From assembly GCA_009493725.1 (NCBI GenBank), contig VOGB01000004.1, positions 124,001 through 188,000 on the forward strand: a DNA stretch of 64,000 bases, written 5' to 3'. Below the pieces are notes generated by a model. It was not told the DNA's origin, did not search any database, and worked only from the letters and a program-made list of their open reading frames with translations. The stretch is from Pseudoramibacter fermentans. GTDB lineage: Bacteria; Bacillota; Clostridia; Eubacteriales; Eubacteriaceae. Shown one piece after another: positions 8,737 to 17,148 of this stretch. Within the stretch, counting starts at the first letter, position 1. Each line of letters starts with the position of its first letter. The translations under genes and the position numbers were made by a program.

Positions 8737-9153
8737 ATGACTGAAGGACAAAATGAAAACGGCGGCCTGCGCGCAGGCATGGAAATGAAAAAGGATTACG
8801 TGGTTTCGCGCGATCAAACCGCGCGGGTTGTTGGAAGCGGCGGCCTCGACGTGCTGGCGACACCAGTTTTATCTGCTTGGATTGAAAATGTCGCCTACGA
8901 AATGGTCGATCTCTGGCTGAAAGACGACCAGACGACTGTCGGCGGCAGCATCACGACGGCTCATATCGCGCCGACACCGGTAGGTCTGAAGGTGCGGGTC
9001 AATGTCCGTTTGGAAAAAATTGATGGCAGAAAGTTAATTTTCTCAACAGAAGCGTGGGATACGGTCCAAAAAATCGCCGAAGGCGAACACGTCCGCTTTA
9101 TTGTTGACAAAAAGCGCTTTATGGATAAGGTAGCGAAAAAGAAAGAAAACTGA
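8737..9153 (+). CDS. Hotdog-fold acyl-CoA thioesterase, fluoroacetyl-CoA thioesterase (FlK)-like
   Basis: 138 residues with one hotdog domain. GLDVLATPVLSAWIENVAYE carries the Thr and Glu, and TTAHIAPTPVGLKVRV the His, that match the Thr/Glu/His catalytic positions of FlK, which protects against fluoroacetyl-CoA. Most relatives of unknown substrate are annotated FlK-like, so the natural substrate here is open. The start at 8737 follows a very strong AGGAGGAGG (8721-8729). It lies 22 nt after ftsH and just before coaX, an enzyme of CoA biosynthesis, which hints loosely at CoA-thioester housekeeping. Confidence 0.75.
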   Translation: MTEGQNENGGLRAGMEMKKDYVVSRDQTARVVGSGGLDVLATPVLSAWIENVAYEMVDLWLKDDQTTVGGSITTAHIAPTPVGLKVRVNVRLEKIDGRKLIFSTEAWDTVQKIAEGEHVRFIVDKKRFMDKVAKKKEN

Positions 9154-9177
9154 TCGATTTCTTCGGAACAATTCAAA

Positions 9178-9960
9178 ATGATTTTAGTAATAGATGTAGG
9201 AAACACAAACACGGAAGTCGGCGCCTTTGAAGGTGACGATCTGATCACTTCATGGCGCTTTATGACGAAAACGCCGCGGACTTCCGATGAATTTGCAGTG
9301 ACATTTAGAGGGTTCTTTCAGACCGATGAATTGGACCCCAAGGCAGTGGAATCGATCATTGTCGCGTCCGTTGTGCCGGATGTCATGCACTCGATGATCA
9401 ATGGGGTGAAAAAGGTTTTTGGCCGCACGCCGATGGCAGTCGGTCCGGGCATCAAAACCGGTATGCCCATTTTGATGAACGACCCGACAGAAGTCGGCGC
9501 CGACCGCATTGTCGATGCGGTTGCGGCGTACAATCTTTACGGTGGGCCGGTCCTGGTTTTGGATTTCGGAACGGCGACGACCTACGACTACGTCGATGAA
9601 AACGGCGCGCTGGTGGCCGGTGTCATGACGCCGGGCATTCAAATTTCGGCTAACGCTCTGTTTGCCAACGCGGCGAAGCTGCCGAGCATTGCGATCCGCA
9701 AGCCCAAAACGATCATGGCCAAGGACACGGAAACCAATATGCAGGCCGGTTTGGTTTACGGCTATATTGGCCAGGTGTCGTATATCATCGACAAAATGTG
9801 CGAAAAAATCGGGGAGCGCGTCAAAGTGGTCGCAACTGGCGGCTACGGCCGGATGTTTCTCGACGAGGTGGACAGCATTGACATTTTCGACCCGAAGTTG
9901 ACCCTCAAAGGACTGAAAATCATTCATGATAAGAATCTTGCATCACGAAAGCGAAAGTGA
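9178..9960 (+). CDS. coaX: Type III pantothenate kinase
   Basis: 260 residues. It phosphorylates pantothenate in the first step of CoA synthesis. ASKHA signatures are present: the phosphate loop MILVIDVGNTNTEVGAFEG, the GADRIVDAVAAY segment and DFGTATTYDYVDENGALVAG. No good Shine-Dalgarno is visible before the ATG, so coupling to the upstream gene is likely. The stop directly abuts the dusB start. coaX downstream of ftsH is the conserved Firmicutes order. Confidence 0.95.
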   Translation: MILVIDVGNTNTEVGAFEGDDLITSWRFMTKTPRTSDEFAVTFRGFFQTDELDPKAVESIIVASVVPDVMHSMINGVKKVFGRTPMAVGPGIKTGMPILMNDPTEVGADRIVDAVAAYNLYGGPVLVLDFGTATTYDYVDENGALVAGVMTPGIQISANALFANAAKLPSIAIRKPKTIMAKDTETNMQAGLVYGYIGQVSYIIDKMCEKIGERVKVVATGGYGRMFLDEVDSIDIFDPKLTLKGLKIIHDKNLASRKRK

Positions 9961-10935
9961 ATGAACGAACAAATTCATAAAATTGTGCCAGTTGAACTGG
10001 CACCGATGGCAGGTTATACCAACCTGCCTTTTCGTTTAATGGCGGAAAAATACGGCGCCGACCGTGTCACGACGGAGATGGTTTCGGCGAAGGGCTTGTA
10101 TTACCGGGATAAGAAAACCGCCAAGCTGATGGCGACAGTGCCGGAGGAGACAGCCGCTGGCGTTCAGATTTTCGGCAGTGATCCCAAAATCATCGCAGAG
10201 GCGGTTGAACGTTACATCAATCCGCTGGATTTCGACTTTGTCGATTTCAACGCAGGTTGTCCCGCGCCAAAAATCGTCAAAAACGGCGACGGTTCGGCGC
10301 TGTTAAACGACCTGCCCCTTTTGGAACAAGTCGTGTCGGCGATGGTCAAGGTCTCGGATAAACCGGTTCGGGTCAAGCTTCGGCTGGGCTGGGACGACGC
10401 CAACATCGTGATCGATGAGGCGATCCGCAGGGTAGAGGATGCCGGCGCGGCCGCGGCTGTCATTCACGGACGGACCCGGGCGGCCTTTTATTCTGGAAAG
10501 GCGGATTGGGGGGCGATCGCCCGCGCGAAGACGCTGGTCGAGATGCCGGTGGTGGCCAATGGCGACATCGACTCCCCGGCGGCGGCGGTGCGCTGCCTCG
10601 ACGTGACCCACGCCGATGGGCTGATGGTCGGCCGCGCCGCGGTGGGGCGGCCCTTTATTTTTGCGCAGATTAAAGCGCGTCTGGCTGGAAAGGCTGTGCC
10701 GCAGCCCTCGGCCGGCGACATCCTTAACATCGCGATCGATCACGTCAGGCTGGTCGATCACTGCGCCGGTCAGGTGGGGCCAATGGTTGAGATGCGCAAG
10801 CAGCTGGTGGCTTACACCAAGGGTATGCCCGATTCGGCACGGCTGCGCCAGCACATTTTCAGCTGTCAAAGCGCGCAGGACATGGTGGGCTGCTTGACAG
10901 ATTACGCCGCGGCGGAAGGGATTGCGATTTCATGA
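9961..10935 (+). CDS. dusB: tRNA-dihydrouridine synthase (DusB family)
   Basis: 324 residues. This FMN enzyme reduces specific tRNA uridines to dihydrouridine. Signatures in order: LAPMAGYTNLPFR, TEMVSAKGL, VQIFGSDP, NAGCPAPKIVKNGDGSALL (with the catalytic Cys in NAGCP), IHGRTRAAFYSGKADW, VVANGDI and DGLMVGRAAVGRPFIF. The start codon follows the coaX stop with no gap, and its own stop overlaps the next gene (ATGA), so coaX, dusB and the next gene are likely one transcript. Confidence 0.94.
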   Translation: MNEQIHKIVPVELAPMAGYTNLPFRLMAEKYGADRVTTEMVSAKGLYYRDKKTAKLMATVPEETAAGVQIFGSDPKIIAEAVERYINPLDFDFVDFNAGCPAPKIVKNGDGSALLNDLPLLEQVVSAMVKVSDKPVRVKLRLGWDDANIVIDEAIRRVEDAGAAAAVIHGRTRAAFYSGKADWGAIARAKTLVEMPVVANGDIDSPAAAVRCLDVTHADGLMVGRAAVGRPFIFAQIKARLAGKAVPQPSAGDILNIAIDHVRLVDHCAGQVGPMVEMRKQLVAYTKGMPDSARLRQHIFSCQSAQDMVGCLTDYAAAEGIAIS

Positions 10936-11684
10936 ATCAGTGGGTAAAAGATGAACACGTTAGAATTGCGGCCATCGGCCAGGGCGATTGGCGCAAATTC
11001 GCCTGCGTGGTCGACAACCATCAATACGCGCTGATGGCTTGGCTCAAATGGTTTGAAATGCATCAGACCCCCGCGGTGCTGGTCAGCATCGATTTTCATC
11101 CGGACACCGATCCGGCCTTTTGGCTCTACAGTTATCAGAAGGCGCTCGCCAAGGTGGATCCATTGGACGAAAAGGCGGTTGAGGCCGAGCAGCAGCGTGT
11201 CCAACAGAAAATTCTCGGTCAGATGGATGTCCGCGATTTCGAGTCTGTAGCGGCGCAGATGTCCAAAATGAACAATGACGAGCAGATCAACACCGCGATG
11301 GATTTGGGCGTTCTGTCAGATTACCATATGATCAACTGCATGGCGGCGCATCACTACGCGGCTGGCACCCATTATTTGGTGCCTGAGTCCCATTTTGGCG
11401 ATCTGTCCGATCAGATGTTTGCGGCCTGCGGTTTTGACGACTCGGTTATCGGCAGGACGCCGCTGATTTTAGATATCGATCTGGATTATTTTCCGAAGCC
11501 GTCCTTTGATACCGCTGGAGATCTTTTCAATAAACTCGTCAGGCGCGCAGAGCTCGTGACGATGGCGCGGTCTGAGACGTATTTTAATTACCTCAAAATT
11601 GAGCAGGAAAAGGGCTTTACGATCCGCCATTGCGAGGACGAGTGCCTCGCATTGTTAAATCGCTGTTTGACAATGGACGAGTGA
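10932..11684 (+). CDS. UPF0489-like protein (arginase-like metal motifs, unknown function)
   Basis: 250 residues. The N-terminal half contains CVVDNHQYALMAWLKWFEM and VSIDFHPDTDPAFW, and the middle LILDIDLDYFPKP. These Asp/His clusters recall UPF0489 (C5orf22-like) proteins and the Mn-binding motifs of the ureohydrolase fold. A charged helical segment (about residues 75-115) is inserted between the motifs. No enzymatic activity is established for bacterial members that I know of. It overlaps dusB by 4 nt, so it is probably co-expressed with coaX-dusB. The murE promoter lies inside its 3' end. Confidence 0.55.
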   Translation: MNQWVKDEHVRIAAIGQGDWRKFACVVDNHQYALMAWLKWFEMHQTPAVLVSIDFHPDTDPAFWLYSYQKALAKVDPLDEKAVEAEQQRVQQKILGQMDVRDFESVAAQMSKMNNDEQINTAMDLGVLSDYHMINCMAAHHYAAGTHYLVPESHFGDLSDQMFAACGFDDSVIGRTPLILDIDLDYFPKPSFDTAGDLFNKLVRRAELVTMARSETYFNYLKIEQEKGFTIRHCEDECLALLNRCLTMDE

Positions 11685-11703
11685 GGCCGAAATGTTGTAT
11701 AAT
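11674..11703 (+). promoter_or_regulatory. Probable promoter of murE
   Basis: TGGACG (11674-11679), an 18-nt spacer and a perfect TATAAT (11698-11703) overlap the end of the upstream gene, 52 nt before murE. Confidence 0.6.
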
Positions 11704-11755
11704 GAGAGACAATCACAGGCTATGGATTAAAATAGGAGAATCGAAGGAAAGCACA

Positions 11756-13234
11756 ATGAATTATCACGATTTATTAACAGATGAAGACATCATTGAAATT
11801 AAAAACGGCGAATTGACGGTGGACATTTCGGACGTGGTTTACGATTCGAGACAGGTGCAGAAAAACGCGCTTTTTGTCGCGATTTTCGGCTTTGCTACAG
11901 ATGGTCATCAATTTATCGAACCGGCCATCGAAAAGGGCGCGGCCGTGATCGTGCATCAGGCCGACCTGCCCCAGTATCACGACGACGTCACCTACATCAA
12001 GGTCACCGATACGCGCAAGATGCTCGGCATCATCGCAAGCCGATTTTTCGGCCATCCGTCGTCGAAGCTGACGGTTACGGGCATCACCGGGACGAACGGC
12101 AAGACCAGCTCGACCTATTTTCTGACGCGGATTTTAAGCGAAGCTGGCAAAAAATGCGCGCGCATGGGTACCATCAACGACGAAATCGACGGCGAAATTT
12201 TTGACAACAAGGGTCGTACCACCTCAGAATCTCGGGATACCCAGGCGTTTATCGCGAAGGCGGTCGACTACGGCTGCACGGATCTCGTGATGGAAGCGTC
12301 GTCTCAGGCGCTGGATCTGGACCGGCTCGTCGACGTCGATTTTGATTACGCGCTGTTCACCAATCTGACCCAGGACCATCTGGATTATCACAAAACATTT
12401 GAAAATTATTTCTTAGCGAAGGCTAAACTGTTTGATCAGACGAGCAAGGCGGCGATTATCAACACAGACGATCAGTGGGGCGTGAAGCTGGTGGAACGTA
12501 TCCACACGCGCCATCCGGAGCTCAAGGTCATCACCTACGGCACGTCAGACGACGCCGACTACAAAATCGAATCGATCGACTGTACGACGAGAGGCAGCCA
12601 GTTTACCCTTCGTCACGGCGAGGAAGAAGAAGCGCTGTTCCTCGATGTGCTCGGCCGGTTTATGGTCTTTAACGCGGTCGGCACGATCATTGCGGCGCGC
12701 GAACAGGGTGTCGGTTGGGACATCATCAAGAAAGCGCTGGCCGACGCGCCTGTCGTCGACGGCCGGATGGACCGGGTCCCGCTGGATTTGGATTTCGACG
12801 TCATTGTGGATTACGCTCACACGCCGGATGCCCTCGACAACATCCTTTCGACGGTCCGCGAATTGACCGACGGCAAAATCATCGCGGTCTTTGGCTGCGG
12901 CGGCGACCGCGACCACGGGAAACGGCCGAAAATGGGCAGGATTTCCGCAGAAAAAGCGGATTTCACGGTGCTGACCTCCGATAACTCTCGGACAGAAGAT
13001 CCGGACAAGATCATCGACGACATCGAAGCGGCCGTGAAGCCGATTACCGACCAATACATCCGCGTGACCGATCGGCGTGAAGCGACGGCGGCGGCGCTGA
13101 AGCTCGCGAAGAAGGGCGATGTGGTGGTCTTTGCCGGCAAAGGCCACGAAAAGACCGAAACCAGCCGGAATGGTGTGCGCCCCTATTACGAAAAAGAAGT
13201 CATTCAGGAAGTGGTCAAAGAACTCGGTCTTTGA
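11756..13234 (+). CDS. murE: UDP-MurNAc-tripeptide synthetase (MurE)
   Basis: 492 residues. MurE adds the third amino acid to the UDP-MurNAc-Ala-Glu peptidoglycan precursor. Present are the ATP loop TGITGTNGKTSSTYFL, the TSESRDTQAF region, the NLTQDHLDYH motif and VFGCGGDRDHGKRPKMG. The specificity loop that reads DNPR in diaminopimelate-adding enzymes is DNSR here (SDNSRTEDP), so Arg is kept but Pro is lost; the amino acid added is therefore not certain. I start at ATG 11756, preceded by GAAGGAAAG. The gene stands alone, away from the usual division/cell-wall cluster. Confidence 0.93.
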   Translation: MNYHDLLTDEDIIEIKNGELTVDISDVVYDSRQVQKNALFVAIFGFATDGHQFIEPAIEKGAAVIVHQADLPQYHDDVTYIKVTDTRKMLGIIASRFFGHPSSKLTVTGITGTNGKTSSTYFLTRILSEAGKKCARMGTINDEIDGEIFDNKGRTTSESRDTQAFIAKAVDYGCTDLVMEASSQALDLDRLVDVDFDYALFTNLTQDHLDYHKTFENYFLAKAKLFDQTSKAAIINTDDQWGVKLVERIHTRHPELKVITYGTSDDADYKIESIDCTTRGSQFTLRHGEEEEALFLDVLGRFMVFNAVGTIIAAREQGVGWDIIKKALADAPVVDGRMDRVPLDLDFDVIVDYAHTPDALDNILSTVRELTDGKIIAVFGCGGDRDHGKRPKMGRISAEKADFTVLTSDNSRTEDPDKIIDDIEAAVKPITDQYIRVTDRREATAAALKLAKKGDVVVFAGKGHEKTETSRNGVRPYYEKEVIQEVVKELGL

Positions 13235-13256
13235 CAATAAATCACACTTATCAATT

Positions 13257-13288
13257 AAAAAAGCTGCGGTGGATCCGCAGCTTTTTTT
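13257..13288 (+). terminator. Bidirectional terminator between murE and the Rrf2 gene
   Basis: AAAAGCTGCGG and CCGCAGCTTTT enclose a 5-nt loop, with A-rich and T-rich flanks on both sides. The stem abuts the stop codon of the minus-strand gene, so it can serve both strands. Confidence 0.9.
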
Positions 13289-13733
13289 AGATATAAAACA
13301 TGTAGTTCCCTTTGTTTTTCTGCGAGACGTACTCGTCGAGCAGATGGGACAATTTGATTTTAGACAAGGTATCTTTGACGCCTTGATCTAAAACATCGTA
13401 CACATTTTCGTTCAAGATGCTTTCAATGGTTGGTGCTTTTTCTTCGACGCTGCTTTCTGTGGGTTCAAAAAGGGTCTGTTCCAGCGCCGATAAAATGTCG
13501 TAGACGCTGATTTCCGATGCGTCCCGCGCCAGGCGGTAGCCGCCTTGAGCTCCTTTCACAGAGGTGACGAGTTTGCCGCGTTTGAGCAGCGAGAAAATTT
13601 GTTCAAGATAAATTTTTGAAATGCCGAGATGGTCGGATAAGGTAGCGACGGGAATCAGTTTCCCGTTGGCGCTCAGCCAGGTCAGTTCGACCATGGCCGC
13701 GAGTCCGTACCGTCCCTTTGCAGAAATGCGCAT
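13287..13733 (-). CDS. cymR: Rrf2-family regulator, CymR-like
   Basis: 148 residues. The winged-helix N-terminus MRISAKGRYGLAAMVELTWL, the recognition region ISKIYLEQIFSLLKRGKLV and the wing KGAQGGYRLARD are classic Rrf2. There is no cysteine anywhere, so the Fe-S cluster of IscR and NsrR cannot be bound. The C-terminal end YMFYI matches the end of Bacillus CymR, the repressor of cysteine-uptake and synthesis genes that works with CysK. I infer a CymR-type cysteine-metabolism regulator; target genes are not in this window. The symbol is by resemblance only. Confidence 0.75.
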   Translation of the reverse strand: MRISAKGRYGLAAMVELTWLSANGKLIPVATLSDHLGISKIYLEQIFSLLKRGKLVTSVKGAQGGYRLARDASEISVYDILSALEQTLFEPTESSVEEKAPTIESILNENVYDVLDQGVKDTLSKIKLSHLLDEYVSQKNKGNYMFYI

Positions 13734-13810
13734 GATTCCCTCCTAATAAACATACTAAATATATATATATTATTGTAATCAAGCTGGAAGGCGCCGTCAA
13801 GGCCTTTTGG

Positions 13811-13850
13811 AAAAATAAAAAAGCCCTGTGAAATTTTTTATTCACAGGAC
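13811..13850 (-). terminator. Terminator of degV
   Basis: Read on the minus strand, GTCCTGTGAA and TTCACAGGGC form a stem (13841-13850 with 13823-13832) followed by a T-rich run ending near 13811. Confidence 0.85.
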
Positions 13851-13873
13851 TAGATTGATGACAGTGATGAAGA

Positions 13874-14764
13874 TTACGGGGCGACATTGATGTAATTGTC
13901 CGGCAGCTCGTCGAAAAACATGATGCCGATGCAGTCGGGGCCGATATGAACGGTGAGGGCTGCGCCAGCGCCCTGCTGCGGAATGATGAAATTCTTGACG
14001 CCCATATCCTTCGAGATGGCCTTTTTGACTTTATCCTGAAGGGACGGCGCCTTGCTGTGAACGAAGCCGACGCACTGATTTTTATCAGGCATTTTTTCGT
14101 CGACCAGCTCGAGAAGCCGGCGTTCCGCGCGCTTCTGTCCGCGGACCTTTTCGTAGGGAAGAATCTTGCCGTCTTCAAAATACAGAATCGGTTTGATTTT
14201 CAGCATATCGCCGATGAGGGCGGCGTTCTTGCCGATTCGGCCGCCTTTGGCGAGCCAGCGGATATTGCCGACGAGGAAGAAGATATTGATGTGGCGGCTC
14301 AAAAAGTTCATCGTGTCGCTGATTTCCTCGAAGGAGCGGCCCAGTTTGTTCAGCTTCAGTCCCTGATGCAGGATGAGCATCATGCCCGTCGTAGCCGTCT
14401 TGGAATCAATGATTGAAATCTTCCGTTCGGGGTAATCCTCGAGAAGCTGAGAAGCGATGAGCGAAGCGGTCTGGAAGGTTCCGGAGAGGCCGCTTGAAAG
14501 CGCTAAGTAAATGATGTCGTCGCCGCGGTCGAGGTATTTTTTAAAGCATTCCTGATACGTGACGGTCTGAACCTGAGAGGTCTTTGGAAAATCGTCAGGG
14601 TTCTGCTTGACGGAATCGAGAATCATATCCGGAGTGATATCGATGCCGTCGTAATAGGTCTTGTCTCCAATCGTGATCGGAATGGGCAGCACCTCGAAGG
14701 GGTAACGGCTGCGTATATTTTCATCAATGTCGCACATTGAGTCGGTGATAAATTGAATTCCCAT
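13874..14764 (-). CDS. DegV family fatty-acid-binding protein
   Basis: 296 residues, full length. DegV-fold proteins bind a fatty acid; some act as FakB subunits handing it to the kinase FakA. The N-terminal ITDSMCDIDENIRSRY, the ALSSGLSGTFQTASL motif (Thr/Ser lipid-head contacts) and KGGRIGKNAALIGDMLKIKP are typical. AAAGGAGG lies 5 nt before the ATG. No fakA is nearby, so a link to fatty-acid kinase is only a family-level inference. It has its own minus-strand promoter and terminator. Confidence 0.9.
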   Translation of the reverse strand: MGIQFITDSMCDIDENIRSRYPFEVLPIPITIGDKTYYDGIDITPDMILDSVKQNPDDFPKTSQVQTVTYQECFKKYLDRGDDIIYLALSSGLSGTFQTASLIASQLLEDYPERKISIIDSKTATTGMMLILHQGLKLNKLGRSFEEISDTMNFLSRHINIFFLVGNIRWLAKGGRIGKNAALIGDMLKIKPILYFEDGKILPYEKVRGQKRAERRLLELVDEKMPDKNQCVGFVHSKAPSLQDKVKKAISKDMGVKNFIIPQQGAGAALTVHIGPDCIGIMFFDELPDNYINVAP

Positions 14765-14804
14765 CGGCGCCTCCTTTGGGGAATGTTAATCAAGATTGCC
14801 TAAT

Positions 14805-14833
14805 ATTTTATCATGGCCGTTTTGTTTTGACAA
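14805..14833 (-). promoter_or_regulatory. Promoter of degV (minus strand)
   Basis: On the minus strand TTGTCA (14828-14833), 17 nt and TAAAAT (14805-14810). The TTGACAA motif at its edge nearly coincides with the divergent tex promoter, so the two may interfere. Confidence 0.8.
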
Positions 14834-14834
14834 C

Positions 14835-14863
14835 TTTGTTTTCATTTGCATTCATGATAAAAT
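14835..14863 (+). promoter_or_regulatory. Extended -10 promoter of tex
   Basis: TTTGTT (14835-14840), 17 nt and TAAAAT (14858-14863) preceded by TGA, an extended -10. It is divergent from and almost contiguous with the degV promoter. Confidence 0.65.
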
Positions 14864-14890
14864 AGAAATAATTTTTGCAGGAGGACGACA

Positions 14891-17047
14891 TTGACAACCA
14901 TAATCGAGACGTTAAAAGGCGAATTTCATCTTTCAGAAAAGGTTTTGACGCGCACCATCGATCTGATCGACGCAGGCAACACCATTCCGTTTATCGCGCG
15001 CTACCGCAAGGAAGAGACGGGCAATATGAACGACACGGTGCTTCGGGAGCTGAACGATCGGCTCGGCTATTTGAGACGGCTGGAGGCCCGCAAGGCCGAC
15101 GTGGCCGAGGCTATCAAGGCCCAGGACAAGTGGACGCCGGCACTAGAAAAGGCCCTCTGCCGGGCGGCGACGATGCAGGAGGTTGAAGATCTCTACCTGC
15201 CTTTCAAGAAAAAGCGGCGGACCCGTGCGATGAAGGCAAAGGAAGCCGGTCTCGAACCTTTGGCCGAGGCCCTTAAAGCCGGAGAAAGCGACGACAGACT
15301 GCTGGCTATGGCGCAAGATTTCGTCAATGCCGATAAGGGTGTCACCTCGGCAGAACAGGCGGTTCAGGGCGCGCAGGATATCGTGGCCGAAGAAATTTCA
15401 GAACAGGCAGTCTTTCGGAAAAACATCCGCGAGGTCTTGGAAAAACGGTCGGTCATTTCGACGGAGGTCAAACCCGAATTTGCCGATCAGAAAACGGCTT
15501 ACCTCGATTATTACCACCACACGGAACCCATCGCGCACATTGCCAATCACCGCATCCTTGCGATCAACCGCGGCGAAAGGGAAAAGGTGCTCAGTGTCAA
15601 AATCGACGCCTTTGAGGCACAAACGCTCCGTTACCTGATGAAGAAAACGGCGCCGTGCCCCGAGGACGACGCCCACCACTATTTTGCACAGGCCGTCGCG
15701 GACAGCTACAAGCGGTTGATTTTCCCAGCTATTTCCCGGGAAATTCGCAGCAGCTGCAGTGAACGGGCTGAAAAATCGGCGATTGCGAGTTTCGGCACCA
15801 ATTTAAAAAAACTGCTCCTCAGCCGGCCGCTGAAGGGGAAGACCGTGATGGGATTCGATCCGGGATTCAAAAACGGCTGCAAAATCGCGGTGCTCGACCC
15901 GACGGGCAAACTGCTGGCAACCTCCCGGATTTTCCTGCCCTACGGCAAAAAACGCAGCCCGGAGGCGGAACGGACGATGATACAGCTGATCGAAAACCTG
16001 CGCATCGACGTCATCGCCATCGGCAACGGCACGGCCTCCCGGGAAAGTGAACAATTTATCGCGGATCTGATTAGTAGGGAAGACCTTCCGGTGCAGTACA
16101 CCATTGTGTCAGAAGCGGGGGCGTCGATGTACTCGGCCTCGCCCTTAGCCGCTGAGGAATACCCCGACGTGGACGTTTCCCTTCGAGGCGCCATCTCCAT
16201 CGCGGGCCGCCTGCAGGATCCGATGTCGGAGCTCGTTAAAATTGAGCCGGAGCATATCGGCGTTGGACAGTATCAGCACGATGTGGATCAAAAGGCTCTG
16301 CGGGAAGCGCTGGCCGGTGTCGTCGAGGACGCGGTCAACCACGTCGGCGTCGACGTCAACCGCGCGTCGGCGGTGCTGCTTAAATACGTCTCTGGGATTA
16401 CGGAAAAGACAGCTCGGGCGATCGTGGCGTGCCGGGATCAAAACGGTCCTTTTTTCAACCGCAGATCGCTTTTGAAGGTCAAGGGTCTTGGTGCGAAGAC
16501 TTACGAGCAATGCGCTGGCTTTCTGCGCATCGACAGCGGGAATGAACCCTTGGACAATACGGCTGTGCACCCCGAATCCTATCCGGCCGCGAAGGCCGTG
16601 CTGAAGGCAGCGGGGCTGAGCGAAAATGATCTCAGGTGTCAAACGCCGGAGGAACTGGGCAGCGCCCTCGACGGCCTCGATTTGGATCAAATCGCCGCGG
16701 CGTACCACGTCGGGAAATGGACGTTAACCGATATTGTGGATGAGCTCAAACGCCCGGGACGCGACCCGAGAGACAGCGCACCGCCAATTATTTTAAAGCG
16801 CGAGGTGCTTTCGATCGAGGATTTGAAGCCTGATATGCAGTTGACCGGAACCGTGCGCAACGTGGTGGATTTCGGCGCTTTTGTGGATATCGGCGTGCAT
16901 CACGACGGGCTGGTCCACATTTCCGAAATCGCTGACCGCTACATCAAGGATCCGTCTGAGGTTTTGTCCGTCGGGGATATTGTGACCGTTCGGGTGCTGG
17001 ATGTCGATTTAGATCGGAACCGCATTGCGCTTTCGATGCGTTTATAA
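14891..17047 (+). CDS. tex: Tex-family RNA-binding transcription accessory protein
   Basis: 718 residues, the normal Tex length. Order of domains: N-terminal helical region with IPFIARYRKEETGNMND, a YqgF/RNase H-like domain beginning near MGFDPGFKNGCKIAVLDPTG, helix-hairpin-helix repeats (VNRASAVLLKYVSGITEKTA; LLKVKGLGAKTYEQCAGFLR) and a C-terminal S1 domain (about 645-718, GTVRNVVDFGAFVDIGVHHD). Tex binds nucleic acid and affects transcription and toxin expression in some species; the exact role is unclear. The start is a TTG 6 nt after AGGAGG. It is a single-gene transcript by layout. Confidence 0.95.
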   Translation: MTTIIETLKGEFHLSEKVLTRTIDLIDAGNTIPFIARYRKEETGNMNDTVLRELNDRLGYLRRLEARKADVAEAIKAQDKWTPALEKALCRAATMQEVEDLYLPFKKKRRTRAMKAKEAGLEPLAEALKAGESDDRLLAMAQDFVNADKGVTSAEQAVQGAQDIVAEEISEQAVFRKNIREVLEKRSVISTEVKPEFADQKTAYLDYYHHTEPIAHIANHRILAINRGEREKVLSVKIDAFEAQTLRYLMKKTAPCPEDDAHHYFAQAVADSYKRLIFPAISREIRSSCSERAEKSAIASFGTNLKKLLLSRPLKGKTVMGFDPGFKNGCKIAVLDPTGKLLATSRIFLPYGKKRSPEAERTMIQLIENLRIDVIAIGNGTASRESEQFIADLISREDLPVQYTIVSEAGASMYSASPLAAEEYPDVDVSLRGAISIAGRLQDPMSELVKIEPEHIGVGQYQHDVDQKALREALAGVVEDAVNHVGVDVNRASAVLLKYVSGITEKTARAIVACRDQNGPFFNRRSLLKVKGLGAKTYEQCAGFLRIDSGNEPLDNTAVHPESYPAAKAVLKAAGLSENDLRCQTPEELGSALDGLDLDQIAAAYHVGKWTLTDIVDELKRPGRDPRDSAPPIILKREVLSIEDLKPDMQLTGTVRNVVDFGAFVDIGVHHDGLVHISEIADRYIKDPSEVLSVGDIVTVRVLDVDLDRNRIALSMRL

Positions 17048-17054
17048 AAAGGGC

Positions 17055-17083
17055 TTGACAAACTCTAAAATAGTTTGTATAAT
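17055..17083 (+). promoter_or_regulatory. carD promoter P1, perfect consensus
   Basis: TTGACA (17055-17060), exactly 17 nt, TATAAT (17078-17083), starting 8 nt after the tex stop. Confidence 0.9.
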
Positions 17084-17089
17084 TTCTGT

Positions 17090-17118
17090 TTTACGTCTGT
17101 GACCTTTTATGCTATAAT
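17090..17118 (+). promoter_or_regulatory. carD promoter P2, extended -10
   Basis: TTTACG (17090-17095), 17 nt and TATAAT (17113-17118) with TGC directly upstream. It lies 35 nt downstream of P1, giving two tandem starts for carD. Confidence 0.75.
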
Positions 17119-17148
17119 AGAATTAATTAACAGACAGAGGTGCAAAAC

